Source: Amycolatopsis anabasis (lineage in GTDB: Bacteria > Actinomycetota > Actinomycetes > Mycobacteriales > Pseudonocardiaceae). Taken from it: DNA of 64,000 nucleotides. Position 1 is the stretch's first letter. Every line of letters begins with the position of its first letter. Made by a program: the position numbers and the translations under genes. The stretch covers positions 186,001-250,000 of the forward strand of contig NZ_VTHK01000005.1 of NCBI RefSeq assembly GCF_009765355.1. Direction: 5' to 3'. The notes under the pieces are model-generated. The model made no database searches. It was not told the origin of the DNA and saw nothing but the letters and a program-made list of their open reading frames with translations. This document shows, one piece after another, positions 61,914 through 64,000 of the stretch.

Positions 61914-63131
61914 ATGACCACCAGGCTGGACCATGACGTCGTCGGCGAGGTGCTCGCGGCGCTGGACACGGCGGCGGGCAAGGCGGATCCGTACCCGCAC
62001 TACGCGCGGCTGCGGTCGCTGGGGCCCGCGGTGACCGCACCGGACGGGCGGCTGGTGGTCACCGGATACCGGCAGTGCGCGGCGCTGGTGCGCGATCACC
62101 GGCTGGAGAAGAGGCCGGAACTGCTCCTGCTCGGCGCCGGGCACGACAACTGGCGGGAACGGCCGTCGCTGCGGCTGATGTACACCAGCATCCTCGTGCT
62201 CAACCCGCCCGTGCACACCCGGTTGCGCCGCCTGGTCTCCGCCGCGTTCACCGCCCGCCGGGTCGCCGAACTGCGCCCGGCCGTCGAGCGGATCACCGCC
62301 GAGCTGTGCGAACGGCTCGAGGGCACGGCCGACTTCGTCACCGAGTTCGCGTTTCCGCTGCCGGTGACCGTGATCGGGGAACTGCTCGGCATCCCGGCCG
62401 CGGACCGGCCGATGTTCCAGACCCTCGTCCGGGACTGGACCATGGTGCTGGACGATCTCCGCCCCGCCGTGGTCGACCAGGCGGACACCGCGGCGGTCAC
62501 CATCCGCGACTACCTCGCGGAACTGGCCGCCGCGCGCCGCGCCGAACCGGCCGACGATCTGATCTCCGCGCTGGTGGCGGCCCAGGACGGCACCGAAGCA
62601 CTGGACGCCGAGGAACTGGTGACCATGGCGGCGCTGCTGCTCGCCGCCGGTTTCGAGACCACCACCGGGCTGCTCGCGAACGGGCTGCTCGCGCTGCTGG
62701 CGGCGCCCGAGCAGGCGGCGCGGTTGCGCACCGAACCCGAACTCGCCGCGCCCGCGGTGGAAGAGCTGCTCCGCTACGACTCGCCCGTGCAGCTGGTGTC
62801 CACGCGCAGCGCCCCCGCCGATCTCACCATCGCCGAGGTCGCCTTCACCGAAGGGCAACGCGTCATCGGCCTGCTCGGCGCGGCGAACCGCGATCCCGCG
62901 GTGTTCCGCGAACCCGATCGGCTGGTGCTGGACCGCGCCGAGGAACCGCCGCTCTCCTTCGGCGGCGGCGTGCACTACTGCCTCGGCGCGCCGCTGGCCC
63001 GGCTGGAAGCGCAGATCGCCTTCCCGGCGCTGCTGTCCCGGTTCCCGGGTCTGGAGGTCGCGGGCACCCCGGTCTTCCGGGAGGGACTGGCGCTGCACAG
63101 CTACACGTCGCTGCCGGTGACCACGAACTAG
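61914..63131 (+). CDS. Cytochrome P450
   Basis: 405 residues. The I-helix is L-L-A-A-G-F-E-T-T-T (A-G-x-E-T in place of A-G-x-D-T), the ExxR motif is E-L-L-R-Y, and the haem loop F-G-G-G-V-H-Y-C-L-G-A-P-L-A-R lies at about 349-363. It is a soluble class I bacterial P450, similar to CYP107-like proteins, that needs a separate ferredoxin and reductase. Nothing ties it to the steroid regulon: it is not CYP125 and no KstR box precedes it. ATG 61914 has GAAGGGGGA upstream. Confidence 0.88.
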   Translation: MTTRLDHDVVGEVLAALDTAAGKADPYPHYARLRSLGPAVTAPDGRLVVTGYRQCAALVRDHRLEKRPELLLLGAGHDNWRERPSLRLMYTSILVLNPPVHTRLRRLVSAAFTARRVAELRPAVERITAELCERLEGTADFVTEFAFPLPVTVIGELLGIPAADRPMFQTLVRDWTMVLDDLRPAVVDQADTAAVTIRDYLAELAAARRAEPADDLISALVAAQDGTEALDAEELVTMAALLLAAGFETTTGLLANGLLALLAAPEQAARLRTEPELAAPAVEELLRYDSPVQLVSTRSAPADLTIAEVAFTEGQRVIGLLGAANRDPAVFREPDRLVLDRAEEPPLSFGGGVHYCLGAPLARLEAQIAFPALLSRFPGLEVAGTPVFREGLALHSYTSLPVTTN

Positions 63132-64000
63132 GGCCCGGACTCGCAGGTCGCGGGTAGTCCGAAACGGTGTAGCAAGCCGTCGTGGAGGAACCACGTGACG
63201 CCGAGGATCCGGTCCTCGCGCAGGGTGAGCACGAGCAGCCCGGCCGGGTGCGCGGTCGGCTCGCCGGGTTCGGTGAGATAGCAGCCGAGCGCCGGCTGGG
63301 TATTGGCCCAGGTGGGGACCAGCCGGAAGGTCCGGCGTCCGCGCCAGGCGGTGAACGTGCCGAGGAAGTCCGCGATCGCCGCTGTGCCGTGGTATTCGTG
63401 GGGTGCCGGTGGCATGGCCAGCCACGCGTCGTCGGTCAGCAGCGCGATGATGCCGTCGACGTCCCCGGTGGTGAACGCGTCGGCGAAACGCCGGGTCAGG
63501 TCCCGCTCGCGCGGCGAATCGGGAAGCGCCGTGCGCTCGGGGTCCAGGGGCTGTCGCCGCAGCTGCTCGCGGGCACGTTGCAGGGCGCCTTTGATCGCGG
63601 TCGCGCTGGTGTCCAGCATGGCCGCGACCTCCGCGGTGGAGTAGCCGAGCACGTCACGCAGCACGAGGGTGGCGGCTTGGCGTGGCGGGAGGTGCTGCAG
63701 CCCCGCGACGAACGCCAACTCGACCGCCTCCCTGGAGCGGTAGCGGGCCTCGGGCTCCGGCGCCCGGTCGGCGATCTGCTCCAGCATCGCGTCCGGATAG
63801 GGCTGCAGCCAGGTCACGTCGCCGCGGCGGGTGGGCTCGGGCGCCTCGAACGGCGGCACCGGCTCGGGTGGTCGCCGCCGCCCGGCGTCGCGCAGCGCGT
63901 TGAGGCAGCGATTGGTGGCGATGCGGTACAGCCAGGTCCGCAGCGACGCGCGGCCGGCGAAGCCGCCCAGGCCGCGCCACGCCGCGAGCAACGTCTCCTG
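63128..64000 (-). CDS. ECF sigma factor with C-terminal SnoaL-like domain (5' end outside window)
   Basis: The frame runs off the right edge; about 290 residues are visible. Sigma region 2 (R-T-W-L-Y-R-I-A-T-N-R-C-L-N) and region 4 (L-P-P-R-Q-A-A-T-L-V-L-R-D-V-L-G-Y, then helix-turn-helix) are followed by a SnoaL/NTF2-like domain (about the last 120 residues). This layout is that of SigG/SigJ-like ECF factors, in which the extra domain regulates activity in place of an anti-sigma factor. The stop codon overlaps the P450 stop on the other strand within CTAG. Confidence 0.87.
   Translation of the reverse strand, partial: QETLLAAWRGLGGFAGRASLRTWLYRIATNRCLNALRDAGRRRPPEPVPPFEAPEPTRRGDVTWLQPYPDAMLEQIADRAPEPEARYRSREAVELAFVAGLQHLPPRQAATLVLRDVLGYSTAEVAAMLDTSATAIKGALQRAREQLRRQPLDPERTALPDSPRERDLTRRFADAFTTGDVDGIIALLTDDAWLAMPPAPHEYHGTAAIADFLGTFTAWRGRRTFRLVPTWANTQPALGCYLTEPGEPTAHPAGLLVLTLREDRILGVTWFLHDGLLHRFGLPATCESGP

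Noticed and set aside
61914-63131. P450 considered as CYP125 (steroid C26/27 hydroxylase)
   Set aside because: The I-helix and overall sequence look like CYP107-type enzymes, no KstR box precedes it, and it is not next to fadE28 or fadA5.

Overview
This window is high-GC actinobacterial DNA. The genes are densely packed, many start with GTG, neighbouring genes often share ATGA stop/start overlaps, and several promoters look leaderless. Protein character and repeat style suggest the Pseudonocardiaceae, most likely Amycolatopsis or a close relative; the genus is an inference. No rRNA, tRNA, CRISPR, phage or insertion sequence was recognised. Only one stretch longer than 300 bases lacks a gene (31902-32783), and it is filled with palindromes.

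The dominant content is a cholesterol/steroid catabolic regulon broken into modules between unrelated genes. (1) 1881-4816: kstR, divergent from the two-domain acyl-CoA dehydrogenase fadE34. (2) 10366-15224: fadE28-fadE29-chsH2-chsH1-ltp2, which removes the last three side-chain carbons. (3) 21616-31901: kstD-kshA-small Cys protein-kshB-chsH3 on the minus strand, and a KstD-like flavoprotein followed by hsaA-hsaD-hsaC-hsaB on the plus strand. This module opens rings A and B. (4) 38333-47598: fadD3-crotonase-fadE31-fadE32-fadE33, divergent from fadE30-ipdF-kstR2-fadA6. (5) 55979-61201: ipdC-ipdB-ipdA-echA20, divergent from two SDR genes. Modules 4 and 5 degrade the C and D rings (HIP). Six sites fit the KstR palindrome TnnAACnnGTTnnA perfectly or with one mismatch. 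Two sites fit the KstR2 palindrome AnCAAGnnCTTGnT. They sit in front of the expected operons, so both regulators and their targets are present. No cyp125, fadA5, mce4 or hsaEFG gene lies in the window.

Between the modules are: a SNF2 helicase (4921-7545); a LipC-like esterase beside a wax ester/triacylglycerol synthase (7606-10283); a DUF5134 membrane protein and an unusual aspartase-fold/TerB fusion (15478-17977); an ArsR regulator with an MFS exporter, an APH(3')-type kinase and a methyltransferase (17979-21555); APC and MFS transporters (32784-35606); a secreted snapalysin-like protease and a secreted HNH nuclease (35849-37130); and a fatty-acid desaturase (37242-38261). A probable peptide or acyl-amino-acid utilisation cluster follows, with a double Lrp regulator, M20 amidohydrolase, DUF3311/sodium symporter pair and amidohydrolase (47748-53161). 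The right end carries a pentapeptide-repeat membrane protein, a sugar acetyltransferase, a hydrolase, a small secreted protein, a P450 and a truncated ECF sigma factor.

The non-coding DNA is structured. One dispersed palindrome family with a GTTAGAACCG loop occurs at gene ends (three clear copies and one degenerate). A second imperfect intergenic repeat occurs in three places. Several long hairpins act as probable terminators, including a bidirectional one at 47645-47732.
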